Shown one piece after another: positions 4,677 through 11,999 of a stretch of DNA of 36,694 nt (positions are counted from its first letter, which is position 1; each line of letters starts with the position of its first letter). Position numbers and translations under genes: made by a program. A model generated the notes under the pieces. The model saw only the letters and a list, made by a program, of their open reading frames with translations. It had not been told where the DNA came from and searched no databases. The stretch spans positions 1 through 36,694 of IMG/VR virus record IMGVR_UViG_3300037245_001014. The stretch is one strand, 5' to 3'. This stretch comes from a virus.

Positions 4677-5305
4677 TATTTTAACTCCTTTACTTTATTA
4701 AGATATTCAGTCATCACTTTCCCTTTATCCGCACCAAGCGAATCAATAGCAGACTGATTTTCTTTTTTCCATTTATGTGCTGATTCTTTCGTTGTTAGTG
4801 CTCGTATTGCTATAGAAAATACTTCTATTGAAGCGTCTACTTTTACCCCCTCTTTTTTATAACCAGCTTCCCATGTATGATCTTTTTTCTTATCAAGATC
4901 TTCTTTCTCTGGCTTCATTGTGTCAGCATCTTTAGTGTCATCAATAGCAAATAGGCCATTTAAAGCATACTTCCTGGCATAGCTTGATGTTGCCCCTGTT
5001 ATCTGTGAATCATCCATGCCTTTACGATTCTCGGCCTCTCTAGCCCATCCTGTTACAGAAACCATAGAATCATCTTCAATGCAAGTTAATGTTGCTAATG
5101 CCTGAACATATACTCTAGCACCTACTTCTTTTACCGTATCAGATACAAGCAAAACAGTTCCATGTTTTTTACAGATAGGCTTAGAGGCTTCTACTATATC
5201 CTCACAAGATCTATAATTGTATTTACCGAAACTGTTAAATTGATTTTTTGGAGCTTTCAGTTCTTCTTGTATATCTGATAATTTTTTATAAATCAATGAA
5301 CTCAT
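4676..5305 (-). CDS. erf: ERF-family single-strand annealing protein
   Basis: 209 aa. ERF superfamily signatures: [22 protein letters not shown] near residues 28-49, then VYVQALATL, and [21 protein letters not shown] with a following DDTKDADT. These annealases promote recombination and concatemer formation, usually with SSB, which follows directly. Strong AAAGGAGG ribosome-binding site. Confidence 0.92.
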   Translation of the reverse strand: MSSLIYKKLSDIQEELKAPKNQFNSFGKYNYRSCEDIVEASKPICKKHGTVLLVSDTVKEVGARVYVQALATLTCIEDDSMVSVTGWAREAENRKGMDDSQITGATSSYARKYALNGLFAIDDTKDADTMKPEKEDLDKKKDHTWEAGYKKEGVKVDASIEVFSIAIRALTTKESAHKWKKENQSAIDSLGADKGKVMTEYLNKVKELK

Positions 5306-5339
5306 TCATCCTCCTTTGATATAGTTGTCTTATAAGGGG

Positions 5340-5519
5340 TTAAACTTCCATCCCGTCAAGGAGTGTCCCTATAAAACAACCTCCCTTGTTCCCTTTTTTA
5401 ATCTGCCACCCAGATGCGCACTTATCAGCATCTTCTCCATTGCCACCCCTGTTACATTCTGAACAGTCAACATATAAAACCCCGCGAGTGTCTTTTTCAC
5501 TATACTTTACCTTACTCAT
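5340..5519 (-). CDS. 59-aa Cys-rich protein, paralogue of the cassette gene at 35650-35829
   Basis: Begins MSKVKYSEKDTRG and contains DCSECNRGG, DKCASGW and KGNKGGCF: four Cys that could bind one zinc. It shares roughly two thirds of its residues and the same length with the protein at 35650-35829. Its stop TAA also sits in a GTTAAAC (5339-5345), which looks like an attC core, although I find no matching left arm. It may be a former cassette gene now fixed beside ERF. Function unknown. Confidence 0.8.
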   Translation of the reverse strand: MSKVKYSEKDTRGVLYVDCSECNRGGNGEDADKCASGWQIKKGNKGGCFIGTLLDGMEV

Positions 5520-5550
5520 CTTACTCTCCTTTATTTAGTGTTTATCTTAA

Positions 5551-5802
5551 TCAATCTGATTTTAATTCTGTTATTAGTCCTTCCCTGATAGCAAGAAGTT
5601 TTTTTAAATCTTCAATATGCTGCTTTTGCGTTTCTATTATTCTATTTTTAATCTCACCTATTTCTTCCCATGCTCTGGCATTTTCAATAGCTATTTCTCC
5701 CTCTTGCACTCTTGCAGCGGCCCATTCTGGCTCTTCTTTAATCATCTGCCATATAGTTCGCTCATTCCCATCAATGTCATGATATATTTTCGCTGTATCC
5801 AT
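5551..5802 (-). CDS. Unknown acidic coiled-coil protein, 83 aa
   Basis: Start placed at the ATG at 5802 because GGAGG lies 5 nt upstream; an in-frame ATG at 5814 overlaps that ribosome-binding site. Begins MDTAKIYHDIDGNERTIWQM and continues as a long Glu/Lys-rich helix with heptad-like spacing (WEEIGEIKNRIIETQKQHIE). First gene after the structured leader, and probably in the operon with ERF and SSB. Confidence 0.75.
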   Translation of the reverse strand: MDTAKIYHDIDGNERTIWQMIKEEPEWAAARVQEGEIAIENARAWEEIGEIKNRIIETQKQHIEDLKKLLAIREGLITELKSD

Positions 5803-5821
5803 CTTACCCTCCATTATCTTA

Positions 5822-6205
5822 TTTTAGACGCAATTACCCTTTTCTCCATGACCTATAGTCACCGCCCATGTAAAGCGTTAAGATACTCATTTGTCTCATT
5901 CCAACAATCAAAGCGTTTGGAATACCTAAGTTGCTCACATGATGCAAAAAAGGCCATGACCCGCTATATTTTACCATTGTCATGGTGCAAGTTGTCAGGG
6001 GAGACAGTGCCTGCTTTTGTTGTTCCATTCTCTTATCTACCCGAAGGCGGTACAGAAAAGACCTGTTGAAACTGTACCCTTTAAACGCGAAAAAGCCTCG
6101 CAAGATATTCAGGGTATCTTTTGAGGCTTTAAAGTTTAAGCCTTTACGGCAAAAACCTTTTTGCTTATCGCCAGTCCCTGAAACTGTTATGTGTCTTGCT
6201 ATGAA
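5822..6205 (-). ncRNA. Hairpin-rich leader with terminator/antiterminator geometry
   Basis: About 380 nt between a strong promoter and the gene at 5802, with no convincing coding sequence. Hairpins: 5898-5904/5917-5923, 5954-5960/5979-5985, 6049-6055/6072-6078 (7 bp each, perfect); 6092-6099/6123-6130 (8 bp, plus 6-bp inner stem 6102-6107/6115-6120) followed on the minus strand by TTTTT; and 6149-6164. The 3' partner is contested: 6124-6129 can pair instead with 6138-6143. This is an attenuator-like switch. A 133-aa open frame crosses the region but lacks a ribosome-binding site. Confidence 0.6.
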
Positions 6206-6211
6206 GTATAC

Positions 6212-6240
6212 ATTATTACTTATATCAAAGAGCATGTCAA
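6212..6240 (-). promoter_or_regulatory. Strong sigma70-type promoter for leader, ERF and SSB
   Basis: Minus-strand TTGACA (6235-6240), 17-nt spacer, AATAAT (6212-6217); a 16-nt spacing gives TAATAA. It sits immediately after the ATPase stop codon. It probably drives the leader RNA, ERF and SSB, and by read-through the cassette array. Confidence 0.75.
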
Positions 6241-6243
6241 GAT

Positions 6244-7485
6244 TTATTTGATCTCACCATTATCGACAACAAATACGCCTATCTCTTCAGGTATGTCGGC
6301 TGGTTTCTCCCCGACAATCGTAGCAAGGATAGTCTTGTTTTCTTCCTGTGCTTTCTTGACAAATAGAAATATATCCTTACCTATAGACTCCCCTCTATCA
6401 ATCAACTCAAGGCCGAATCCTTCAGGGTAAAGCTTGCCAAGTTCGCTCGATAATCTCATTAACTGTGATGTGGACAACATGCCAGCAGTTGTACCCTCAT
6501 ATTCAAAGTTCCCAGATTCATCAAATGCCAGCCCCTTGATAGTGCATTTATCGTTTATGCCTGCCAGTAAAGCGGCCTTATCTGATCTTAGATCCCTGAT
6601 TTGCTCATCTTTTTCAGTTAGGTCATCTTGCGCCTCGGCCTTTAATGATATCGCGCCCTGATCTTTAAGATATTGGTCATATCTCACATTCTGCTCTCTG
6701 CCTTCCCCTATTTTAGAATCAATATCAGAAGTATCAGGGAAAAGAGGCGTTTCATCTATTGTTTGTTCCGGGTTCTTTTCTAGCCATGCCTTAGTAGCTG
6801 CAATCTGTTTCTCAGCCTCTTCTATCACACCAAGGCCTCTTTTCCTTTCATCGTTGGTATGACGGGACTTTTCATTGCTTGTAAAAATCTTATTGTAATT
6901 TTCCTCATGAGTAGCAACAATCTTTTTCTTGTCTGCTTCCAGGGCTCCTATATTGACAGGCTCAACTTTATCGCTAGAAATCTCCCCATAAGCCTTTATG
7001 CTAATTCTCAAGTCCTTAGTGCCATCCTCAAGCCCCTTCAATTCCTTGTCTATTGCCACGGTATCCACGCCAAACAAATCAATAAAATATCTCTTCCTTG
7101 ACGGCTCATTCATATCAATGAGATGATTTTGATTGAGTAAAAAAGGATTTAAGAATTTCTGAATAGCATCAACTGGCTTATCAGCAACTTCCCCCTCTGC
7201 ATCAACAAATTCTATCTTCTCGGCCTTAGTGATCCCGTGCTTGTCTTTTCTGAATTTTCTTATGATGAATGTTTTATCAAAGTGCAATTCAACTGAAGCC
7301 TTTTTTTCTCCATGCTTGATTATATCATCAGGGAAACTGCCACCGAAACACAGTTTTATTGCATTGAGTATTGTTGTCTTGCCTTGCCTTACATCGCCAT
7401 AGAACAGATTTAAAGGCTTGTTGAACTCGATTGTTTCATTCCCGATTATACCGATATTGTTTATTACTAACTTTTGAATCTTCAT
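6244..7485 (-). CDS. SMC/RecF-like AAA ATPase
   Basis: 413 aa. Begins MKIQKLVINNIGIIGNETIEF, then Walker A GDVRQGKT (30-37) and KASVELHF, the N-terminal ATPase lobe of the RecF/SbcC/AAA_23 group. A middle region (~150-310) is charged and coiled-coil-like. The C-terminal ~100 residues (STSQLMRLSSELGKLYPEGFGLELIDRGE) hold a short signature/Walker B-like segment ending EENKTILATIV. It is much shorter than SbcC, so probably a stand-alone phage recombination or DNA-end factor. No SbcD-like nuclease is adjacent. Ribosome-binding site GGGGAG. Confidence 0.8.
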   Translation of the reverse strand: MKIQKLVINNIGIIGNETIEFNKPLNLFYGDVRQGKTTILNAIKLCFGGSFPDDIIKHGEKKASVELHFDKTFIIRKFRKDKHGITKAEKIEFVDAEGEVADKPVDAIQKFLNPFLLNQNHLIDMNEPSRKRYFIDLFGVDTVAIDKELKGLEDGTKDLRISIKAYGEISSDKVEPVNIGALEADKKKIVATHEENYNKIFTSNEKSRHTNDERKRGLGVIEEAEKQIAATKAWLEKNPEQTIDETPLFPDTSDIDSKIGEGREQNVRYDQYLKDQGAISLKAEAQDDLTEKDEQIRDLRSDKAALLAGINDKCTIKGLAFDESGNFEYEGTTAGMLSTSQLMRLSSELGKLYPEGFGLELIDRGESIGKDIFLFVKKAQEENKTILATIVGEKPADIPEEIGVFVVDNGEIK

Positions 7486-7543
7486 CTTTATTCTCCCCTA
7501 TATTAAATTAATACATACTTTCTGATATATGGAAATCCTTATG

Positions 7544-7723
7544 TCATATCTCCCCCATATCCTGTTTAAAGTGTAATTCAGTGCAACCCTTAGCTGCCTC
7601 ACAATCAGGACAACCGCAATTTGACGGGTGAACAGTAGGTTCATATTTGTCACAGTCGTCGCATTCCTCGAATCCCATTGCGTAAAGACACTCAACATCG
7701 TTCAACCATTTGCAGTCATCCAT
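7544..7723 (-). CDS. Cys-rich small protein, 59 aa
   Basis: Start chosen at the third in-frame ATG (7723), which lies 8 nt after GAGG; earlier ATGs at 7732 and 7729 abut that site. Contains ten or so Cys in C..C pairs (FEECDDCDKYE, then CGCPDCEAAKGC), suggesting one or two metal sites. Third of three consecutive Cys-rich small genes. Unknown function. Confidence 0.65.
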   Translation of the reverse strand: MDDCKWLNDVECLYAMGFEECDDCDKYEPTVHPSNCGCPDCEAAKGCTELHFKQDMGEI

Positions 7724-7862
7724 TTTCATCATCCTCTATTTTCCTTTCTTCATCTATATCATAAGGATATTCAGCATTTGTATCTATATATGATTTACAA
7801 TCTTCATTGCATAAGTCTGTAGGTAATCTGCACCCATTATATTTCTTGCAATCAGTTATCAT
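7716..7862 (-). CDS. Cys-rich small protein, 48 aa
   Basis: Sequence MITDCKKYNGCRLPTD then CNEDCKSYIDTN, with an acidic tail. Four Cys in a C-x5-C...C-x3-C arrangement. It overlaps both neighbours by a few codons in a compact operon, and no independent ribosome-binding site is obvious. Unknown function. Confidence 0.55.
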   Translation of the reverse strand: MITDCKKYNGCRLPTDLCNEDCKSYIDTNAEYPYDIDEERKIEDDENG

Positions 7863-8007
7863 CATCACGTTTCTTCTTAGGTTTTTGTCGCGCTTCTTGT
7901 TTTTCCTCTTCGCGGCTGTCAGTCTTATGGTCTAGTCCTAATATCTGATTAACTATCCCTGTGACTGAATATGGAGTTGTGAAGCTATAATTTAACGGCT
8001 TTTCCAT
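7852..8007 (-). CDS. Unknown small protein with charged tail, 51 aa
   Basis: Start at the ATG at 8007 is fixed by AGGAGG 6 nt upstream (inside the preceding gene). Begins MEKPLNYSFTTPYSVTGIVN and ends in a Lys/Arg/Asp-rich, disordered tail (KKKRDDDN). Unknown function. Confidence 0.65.
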   Translation of the reverse strand: MEKPLNYSFTTPYSVTGIVNQILGLDHKTDSREEEKQEARQKPKKKRDDDN

Positions 8008-8140
8008 CTTGTTCCTCCTGGATCTCTTTGCAAGTGTCAAAATGTGGACATGACAGACACACATTATCTTGCTGGTAATATTCAGCGGCTACCGCTATCT
8101 CTACCGGCCCACCATATTTCTTGCAGCCTATCTTTTCCAT
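7985..8140 (-). CDS. Cys-rich small protein, 51 aa
   Basis: Begins MEKIGCKKYGGPVE and carries CLSC then C (NVCLSCPHFDTCKE), a four-Cys pattern seen in small phage zinc proteins. Overlaps the next gene by 23 nt and provides its ribosome-binding site. Unknown function. Confidence 0.65.
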   Translation of the reverse strand: MEKIGCKKYGGPVEIAVAAEYYQQDNVCLSCPHFDTCKEIQEEQDGKAVKL

Positions 8141-8143
8141 ATA

Positions 8144-8383
8144 TCACCTCATACATTGATTAAGATATAAATCCCTGTCAATATCACCCCTGCTTTCTAC
8201 ATCAAGAGTCATTGACCCACCAAGGAAACGCTTTCTACCCACAACCTCCATAAAGAAGCCTGCTGAAACAATATTGTCGAGGCCTAGCGCATCAGCTATC
8301 TCTTTATGTTGTGGTTGGCTTGAATCGCCTGGGAATGTAATCATATATTCTTCCCCGTTATTTCTATAGACTATGTATTTCAT
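8144..8383 (-). CDS. Unknown protein, 79 aa
   Basis: Begins MKYIVYRNNGEEYMITFPGD, with a GFFMEVVGRKRFLGGS segment: beta-rich, compact, soluble. Ribosome-binding site GGGGGTGG just upstream. In the early operon between small unknown genes. Confidence 0.7.
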   Translation of the reverse strand: MKYIVYRNNGEEYMITFPGDSSQPQHKEIADALGLDNIVSAGFFMEVVGRKRFLGGSMTLDVESRGDIDRDLYLNQCMR

Positions 8384-8398
8384 TCTGCCACCCCCCTA

Positions 8399-8581
8399 TT
8401 ATAAAACATTTCTTGTTTTCACCATCAAATCATTAATCTTGTCTCTATCCTCTGGTGTCATAGTCCTGTCATACGTTTTATTAATTAAATCCTGAACGCC
8501 ATCACATAATTTTACTATAATGTTGTCTCGGTCATGAATATCTTCCCATGTTGGGTATGGTATCCTGCTAGTTTTTCTCAT
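8399..8581 (-). CDS. Unknown protein, 60 aa
   Basis: Helical and charged (WEDIHDRDNIIVKLCDGVQD, then TPEDRDKINDLMVKTRNVL). Starts ten bases after the preceding stop with a GGGGGG run as a probable ribosome-binding site. Unknown function. Confidence 0.65.
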   Translation of the reverse strand: MRKTSRIPYPTWEDIHDRDNIIVKLCDGVQDLINKTYDRTMTPEDRDKINDLMVKTRNVL

Positions 8582-8590
8582 GCCGCCCCC

Positions 8591-8806
8591 CTATAATTTA
8601 ACCGGCCAGCTTAACAATTCATATTGCCAAACATGCGCTCCGCTTTCAGCCGTCCACAAGAATCTGCTTCTTATATCACAACCTCGCTTCCTTAGATCAC
8701 TTACCATGCTGCCAACAGCTATTGTTTGCGCTTCATATCCGATTTGTATCGATGTTGCAACTCTTACTTTTTTAAGATATTCAAATGCGTTTCTTATTTT
8801 GCTCAT
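8591..8806 (-). CDS. Winged-helix-like small DNA-binding protein
   Basis: 71 aa from the ATG at 8806 (GGAG upstream; ten further codons to 8836 are open). Residues ~5-45 (IRNAFEYLKKVRVATSIQIG, then IAVGSMVSDLRKRGCDIRSR) resemble a helix-turn-helix with a following wing, a pattern seen in phage HTH proteins that select nucleic acid or promoters. It overlaps the end of the ribbon-helix-helix gene, so the two may be co-translated regulators. Assignment is moderate. Confidence 0.6.
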   Translation of the reverse strand: MSKIRNAFEYLKKVRVATSIQIGYEAQTIAVGSMVSDLRKRGCDIRSRFLWTAESGAHVWQYELLSWPVKL

Positions 8807-8957
8807 TGTTTGTTCTCCATAATTTAAAAGATTCAATAAATCCTTTCGTCATAGAAACTCTTTCTCGCGCACATTCTGTTTTGAAATCTGCCCATATATC
8901 TAATGGTACTCTTGATATTGTTTGATTCTGTTCTTCTTTTGTTTCTTCAAATGACAT
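8781..8957 (-). CDS. Ribbon-helix-helix (Arc/MetJ-type) regulator, first early gene
   Basis: 58 aa. Residues 12-47 (QTISRVPLDIWADFKTECAR, then ERVSMTKGFIESFKLW) show the beta-strand, helix A, turn, helix B layout of Arc-type repressors. First gene after the early promoter at 9118-9145 and its leader, so a role in controlling early transcription is likely. Ribosome-binding site AAGGGG. Confidence 0.7.
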   Translation of the reverse strand: MSFEETKEEQNQTISRVPLDIWADFKTECARERVSMTKGFIESFKLWRTNNEQNKKRI

Positions 8958-8983
8958 AAATGCCCCTTATTATTTAATTAAGA

Positions 8984-9011
8984 TTGCGCCCCGACCGAAG
9001 CAAGGGCGCAA
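8984..9011 (-). promoter_or_regulatory. Perfect 8-bp hairpin in the early leader
   Basis: TTGCGCCC (8984-8991) pairs with GGGCGCAA (9004-9011) around a 12-nt loop. It lies between the early promoter and the first early gene. The rest of 8958-9279 (about 320 nt) is AT-rich and holds the promoter, this hairpin, the late terminator and no other gene that I can support. Confidence 0.6.
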
Positions 9012-9117
9012 CATTTACATCTAACCCGTTAATTTAATCGTTAGTTTCGATTGTCTACTTCTTAATTAATTATGCATAAGCGCCTCCTTTGTTTGCGTTT
9101 TCCTTACTATAAAGTTA

Positions 9118-9145
9118 ATCTTAACATATCATAAAATTAAGTCAA
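9118..9145 (-). promoter_or_regulatory. Early promoter
   Basis: Minus-strand TTGACT (9140-9145), 16-nt spacer, TAAGAT (9118-9123). Downstream is a perfect AAAGGAGG ribosome-binding site leading to a three-codon ATG CAT AAT TAA (9077-9066), a possible leader mini-ORF, about 110 nt before the first real gene. Confidence 0.65.
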
Positions 9146-9183
9146 TAAAAAAATGATTAAAATTAAATAAATATTGATTCAAT

Positions 9184-9214
9184 AAAAAAACCCCCTAAGA
9201 ATTAACTTAGAAGG
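9184..9214 (-). terminator. Rho-independent terminator of the structural/lysis operon
   Basis: On the minus strand, CCTTCTAAG (9214-9206), a 6-nt loop, CTTAGGGGG (9199-9191), then seven T (9190-9184). The nine-base stem includes two G-U pairs. It is the only strong terminator after the lysis genes and separates late from early transcription. Confidence 0.85.
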
Positions 9215-9279
9215 CAGGGAGAACAGGGAGGATAAACTTTAAATACTAATTTAATACTAATCTATACAGAATTAGTAGT

Positions 9280-9450
9280 TCATTTCTTTTCTAGCGCTTT
9301 TACAATCATATCATCTATTTCAGTTTCAGTTTTAGCAGCGGCCTTTTTAGCTATGGCAACCAATAAATCCACTATCATTTCCGGCTTCATAACTCTTATG
9401 GCTAATTCGCCCAGTATTCCCATACCTAATTTTACAAAAAATGCTGTCAT
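9280..9450 (-). CDS. Small hydrophobic protein, holin-like or lysis-associated
   Basis: 56 aa from the ATG at 9450, which has a near-perfect AAGGAGG upstream. Residues ~1-20 (MTAFFVKLGMGILGELAIRV) are hydrophobic, followed by a hydrophobic amphipathic region and a charged tail (KALEKK). Last gene before the late terminator and directly after the M15 endopeptidase. A holin or regulator of lysis is plausible; unproven. Confidence 0.6.
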   Translation of the reverse strand: MTAFFVKLGMGILGELAIRVMKPEMIVDLLVAIAKKAAAKTETEIDDMIVKALEKK

Positions 9451-9451
9451 T

Positions 9452-9880
9452 TTATTCCTCCTTATAGTTAGTATATATTCCATCTTTAAATAATAAAGCT
9501 TGTTGATTAGGTTTATCTAGTCGCGGCAAGCTTATATGGATCCATTTTGTTGTATTCTTCTGTTCATAAATACATTGTCCGAAAGATAAGTTAGCAAATA
9601 TCCACAAATAAACTTCCCATAAATCAGCGTTAGGCGTTCTGATATCAGCGGCCTCACCCTTGCAATGCTGTGATGTTTCGCTGCCTCCTATGGCTAGATT
9701 CACGCCCTTAGAGCGATATCCTGAGTTTACATCTATCCTGCCGAATCTATCCCGTATAGGCTGCAATATATATTGGCACAAATAAAGTAATTTATCTTCA
9801 TGAATATCAATCGGATCATTCGATGCGCTTGTACTTGTTACCGTCAATTCATTTAAAGAAAAGTTTTTAGATAGTTTCAT
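9452..9880 (-). CDS. M15-family peptidase endolysin
   Basis: 142 aa. Peptidase M15 zinc-site motifs: SQHCKGEAAD (~70-79, the SxHxxGxAxD pattern) and WIHIS (~113-117), with NSGYRS (~53-58) before them, as in D-Ala-D-Ala carboxypeptidase-like and L-Ala-D-Glu endolysins. It would cleave host peptidoglycan peptides. No signal peptide, so release needs the neighbouring holin-like proteins. It is a single catalytic domain without a wall-binding module. Confidence 0.9.
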   Translation of the reverse strand: MKLSKNFSLNELTVTSTSASNDPIDIHEDKLLYLCQYILQPIRDRFGRIDVNSGYRSKGVNLAIGGSETSQHCKGEAADIRTPNADLWEVYLWIFANLSFGQCIYEQKNTTKWIHISLPRLDKPNQQALLFKDGIYTNYKEE

Positions 9881-9884
9881 TTTC

Positions 9885-10100
9885 TCAATTCCATTTTAAT
9901 GTTTTTGTAAAAAAAGTAATCACAAGAGTTACAATGATGGCTATGGTGGCAGACGACCCCGCCGCTTTAACTTTTATATGTGTCACAGATTTTTCTATAT
10001 TATCAAGCTTATCAAATATAGCCTGCTGTGTTGTTTCTATTTGCTTGAGCCTGCCTTTTAATTCTCCCAACACAAAAGAGGCCTCATCTATGCCAGCCAT
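9885..10100 (-). CDS. XhlA/holin-like membrane protein
   Basis: 71 aa from the second of two adjacent ATGs (10100), correctly spaced from AGGAGG. An N-terminal coiled coil (ELKGRLKQIETTQQAIFDKL, then NIEKSVTHIKVK) precedes one C-terminal membrane helix (ATIAIIVTLVITFF) and KTLKWN. This topology is that of XhlA-type lysis proteins. Adjacent to the endolysin. Confidence 0.65.
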   Translation of the reverse strand: MAGIDEASFVLGELKGRLKQIETTQQAIFDKLDNIEKSVTHIKVKAAGSSATIAIIVTLVITFFTKTLKWN

Positions 10101-10109
10101 CATTACCTC

Positions 10110-11999
10110 CTATAGTCTTGGATGTGTTTCTATTCTTGCCCCACCTGCCATCGTCAAAACCGTAATCACACTAGATCCATCCACCGCCCATATCTCATAT
10201 CTGCCCTTGAATATTGTTGTTGGCAATACATCAAAATAGAATCGACCGTTAGGCGCATCGGATATTGTACCAGTTATTTCTGCAATGGCTGGGCTTGATT
10301 CGCTTGCATTTTTTACAGCTTTGAATTTAAAGGTTGATCCGTTTATATTTACGGGGTCGCCATCTATATCCAACCATTGATATTGAAGCCTGGTTGTAGC
10401 AGTTTTAGATAAATCGAGAGGCTTATTAATATCAAGCAAAGTCTCTACCTTTTCAGCAAGTATAACGCTCGCTATTGACCCTGAACCCGTTACCCATGCT
10501 TCATCACCTCTATCTCGTATCTTTTCAAGCGAATCAGTATTAGTATCAAACGTTGGCCCTTGTATAGCAATGACACTTGTAGTAATATCATCAGGTGTTA
10601 TAGTTATGCCACTTCCATTATTTATTACTGTAAAATGCCCATCCCAGTTTACTGTTCCACCTACGCAACTGGCATCAAAAATAAGCCTACCATGCCCCCG
10701 CACATTTAAAATATCTGTTCCACTTGCTCCTAAATTGCTTACTGTTATGACTCCAGAAAAATCCGACATATTCACAGTTGTGTTTGCTATTGCTGCTCCA
10801 AAATCTATAGCAAAGCTATCATCTCCTGAACAATGGCGAAAATGCATTTCTCCTACTGGAAGTGTTATTAATCCTCTAAGATCGCATCCGACAAAAATAG
10901 CCGGGGGAATAGTCATTATACCTGTATGGCAATCATGAAATTCAGGTTCATTTGCTCCACTACATATACCAGAAACATTTGCGCCCTGTATATGTGTTCC
11001 GCTGATTGATTGTCCACCTAGTGCCAGAGTCCAATTATTACCGCAAAAAGTTTCCCCTTCTTGTGATGCTGCAAATGTAATAGAACTTAATGGTGCTAAA
11101 TGTCTACCTGTAAGATGTAAACTTGCTCCAATAGTATTAGCATCAGCAATAGAATCTACGGCATTAAATATAGTCCCACTTTCATGATCGGTTGTCCCTG
11201 CGTTTCCATTAATTGTATCTATATAGACATTCCCATTTTCATAACTTCCGAATTCTTGCAGATTACGCAAACGTCTTGCGGCAGAATCTACTATATTATG
11301 TGTTCCACCAGTCAATATCTCATCCCATATTTCAAATGCGATCTGTGAAACTGGATGAATATGTTCAGCCCTAAGATCAAAATCATCACCATCTGCAATA
11401 GTATCAGGCCATGCCTCATCGAAAGTGATCTCTTTAGTCGTTCCATTGTAAGCTATAATAATCCTAGTCGCATCCGTATTGTCTCCCGATGTTCCATGCG
11501 CTACCGTATCATTATAGAAATTATCTACTGAGCTTGTTAAGGTAGATATAAAAGAAAGATTTGTAGGCGTAGCATCATTAACAGCAAAAGGTGTTGCCCC
11601 ACCAAGTGCTCGCAATCTCCGGCCTGCACTCGTGGGGATATTATGAGTAGCACCCGTAAGCTGCCTATCCCATATACCTTCATTCATATAAGGATATTGG
11701 GCATTTGCATGTCCATATGTTTCTATAGTAAATTCACGCCCTAACCATACTGGCGTTCCTTGATCTTCGATATATCCTTGTATTCTGGCGGCTTCCATTT
11801 CGGTTGAAGATATTACCATTGAATAACCTAGTCCTTCATCGACAAATCCCGCAGTTATATTAGTATCTGCCCCCTCATCCTTGCTTATTTTAACATCACC
11901 AGCGGCATAAACAGCATCACTTTTTAATAGCACTCCATCTGTATCGCGTAGCCCGAAAGTTATAGTTGTTGCTTCTCCATATTTTCTTAGAAATTTCAT
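10110..11999 (-). CDS. Large tail/receptor-binding protein
   Basis: 629 aa. The N-terminal part (MKFLRKYGEATTITFGLRDT) has tail-attachment character. Repeated blocks of the type WDxxLTGGTHNI...AARRLRxL occur three times in the first ~260 residues. The middle is Gly/Asn/Thr-rich beta-helix-like, and the C-terminal ~100 residues form an all-beta domain. Size, position at the end of the tail module and repeats fit a tail fibre or tip protein that contacts the host. It overlaps the next-upstream gene by one base. Confidence 0.75.
   Translation of the reverse strand: MKFLRKYGEATTITFGLRDTDGVLLKSDAVYAAGDVKISKDEGADTNITAGFVDEGLGYSMVISSTEMEAARIQGYIEDQGTPVWLGREFTIETYGHANAQYPYMNEGIWDRQLTGATHNIPTSAGRRLRALGGATPFAVNDATPTNLSFISTLTSSVDNFYNDTVAHGTSGDNTDATRIIIAYNGTTKEITFDEAWPDTIADGDDFDLRAEHIHPVSQIAFEIWDEILTGGTHNIVDSAARRLRNLQEFGSYENGNVYIDTINGNAGTTDHESGTIFNAVDSIADANTIGASLHLTGRHLAPLSSITFAASQEGETFCGNNWTLALGGQSISGTHIQGANVSGICSGANEPEFHDCHTGIMTIPPAIFVGCDLRGLITLPVGEMHFRHCSGDDSFAIDFGAAIANTTVNMSDFSGVITVSNLGASGTDILNVRGHGRLIFDASCVGGTVNWDGHFTVINNGSGITITPDDITTSVIAIQGPTFDTNTDSLEKIRDRGDEAWVTGSGSIASVILAEKVETLLDINKPLDLSKTATTRLQYQWLDIDGDPVNINGSTFKFKAVKNASESSPAIAEITGTISDAPNGRFYFDVLPTTIFKGRYEIWAVDGSSVITVLTMAGGARIETHPRL

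Noticed and set aside
5834-6235. 133-aa protein gene
   Set aside because: The frame starts inside the promoter, has no ribosome-binding site, a composition unlike the other genes, and is crossed by many perfect hairpins. An RNA is more likely.
5982-6251. Plus-strand genes (several open frames opposite the accepted genes)
   Set aside because: They lack ribosome-binding sites and family features and are shadows of minus-strand genes or structured RNA.
8970-9060. Degenerate attC next to the early promoter
   Set aside because: TTTAATCGTTAG resembles a right arm and core, but the strong hairpin does not connect to a left core with the right spacing.
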